The translations under genes were made by a program, and so were the position numbers. This document shows, in pieces, positions 14,940 through 15,154 of a DNA stretch of 15,154 nucleotides. The notes below the pieces were generated by a model, which worked only from the letters and a program-made list of their open reading frames with translations, was not told the DNA's origin and did no database searches. The stretch's first letter is position 1, and the number at the start of each line of letters is the position of its first letter. Source of the DNA: JAGAJR01 sp048463395 (GTDB lineage: Bacteria > Pseudomonadota > Alphaproteobacteria > RF32 > CAG-239); contig DBFWPL010000029.1 of NCBI GenBank assembly GCA_048463395.1, forward strand, positions 1-15,154. The letters are read 5' to 3'.

Positions 14940-15154
14940 ATGATTAATACTAAGTATTTGTTATGCATTTCAACCTGTCTGCTGATTTCAGGCAATGTAC
15001 AGGCAACTGAGATTAACTTAACTTACGATTCGTCTGGCTTTCTCCCCGACAGTTCTTCACTTTATACATTACACACACCGGGTGAGCTAAGGCCTACATC
15101 CTCTTTTAATTTTGATAATGCCGTCAAGCTGGCAGCCGTCTGTTCCGTGGGCGG
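14940..15154 (+). CDS. Secreted protein of unknown function, 3'-truncated by the window edge
   Basis: From ATG 14940 the frame stays open for 71 codons to the window end. The N-terminus MINTKYLLCISTCLLISGNV followed by QA is a good Sec signal peptide: Lys5, a hydrophobic core, and cleavage likely after VQA at residue 22. The visible mature part, TEINLTYDSSGFLPDSSSLY and onward, is Ser/Thr-rich and fits an exported or surface protein. No domain can be named from 50 residues. It is not a lipoprotein, since there is no Cys at the cleavage point. GGGGTG a few bases ahead may serve as ribosome site. A terminator separates it from the Bat cluster. The A13 tract in its upstream region could affect expression. 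Confidence 0.7.
   Translation, partial: MINTKYLLCISTCLLISGNVQATEINLTYDSSGFLPDSSSLYTLHTPGELRPTSSFNFDNAVKLAAVCSVG

Noticed and set aside
1..15154. CRISPR arrays, tRNA or rRNA genes, insertion sequences or transposases
   Set aside because: No regularly spaced repeats, cloverleaf sequences, rRNA motifs or transposase-like proteins were found on either strand.

Overview
The window (15,154 bases, moderately AT-rich) looks like chromosomal DNA of a motile Gram-negative bacterium. I infer a low-GC, possibly host-associated alphaproteobacterium. The flagellin N-terminus reads like those of the Azospirillum/Rhodospirillales type. There is a four-gene DUF4381-BatA-BatB/TPR-BatD cluster, an AnmK sugar kinase of the murein-recycling type, and a signal-peptide-bearing secreted protein. 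The placement rests on recalled family resemblance, not on a search.

Layout. (1) 1-1080: the 3' part of a flagellin gene whose true start lies left of the window, closed by a strong terminator. (2) 1130-1470: no protein gene, but several dyads, a sigma70-like promoter and a second strong terminator bracket what looks like a roughly 157-nt structured small RNA of unassigned family. (3) 1481-1720: a 79-residue XRE-like helix-turn-helix protein, preceded by an AT-rich palindrome. It shares a bidirectional terminator with the convergent gene. (4) 1755-4844 (-): isoleucyl-tRNA synthetase of the long, eukaryote-like type 2. (5) 5031-5709 (-): a zeta-toxin-like P-loop kinase gene broken by two frameshifts, each in a G/C homopolymer run. 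(6) 5780-6889 (-): anmK, divergent from (7) 7016-8278 (+): tyrS, with overlapping divergent promoters between them. (8) 8395-9570: two adjacent genes of unknown function, bracketed by two perfect 16-bp terminator hairpins. (9) 9711-14689: a tight cluster encoding a DUF4381 membrane protein, a BatA-like von Willebrand A protein, a BatB-like VWA protein fused to BatC-like TPR repeats with a long Gln/Asn-rich linker, and BatD. Coupling is by ATGA and TAATG overlaps. (10) 14723-15154: a gene-poor spacer with an A13 tract, then the start of a secreted protein that runs off the right edge.

How the parts work together. The Bat cluster should form one inner-membrane complex with VWA domains facing the periplasm. 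The MoxR AAA+ ATPase and DUF58 genes that usually precede such clusters are not in this window. ileS and tyrS are housekeeping tRNA charging genes, and anmK serves cell-wall recycling. The least explained parts are the candidate small RNA at 1291-1449, the broken zeta-like kinase, the orphan gene pair at 8395-9570, and the homopolymer-bearing upstream region of the last gene.
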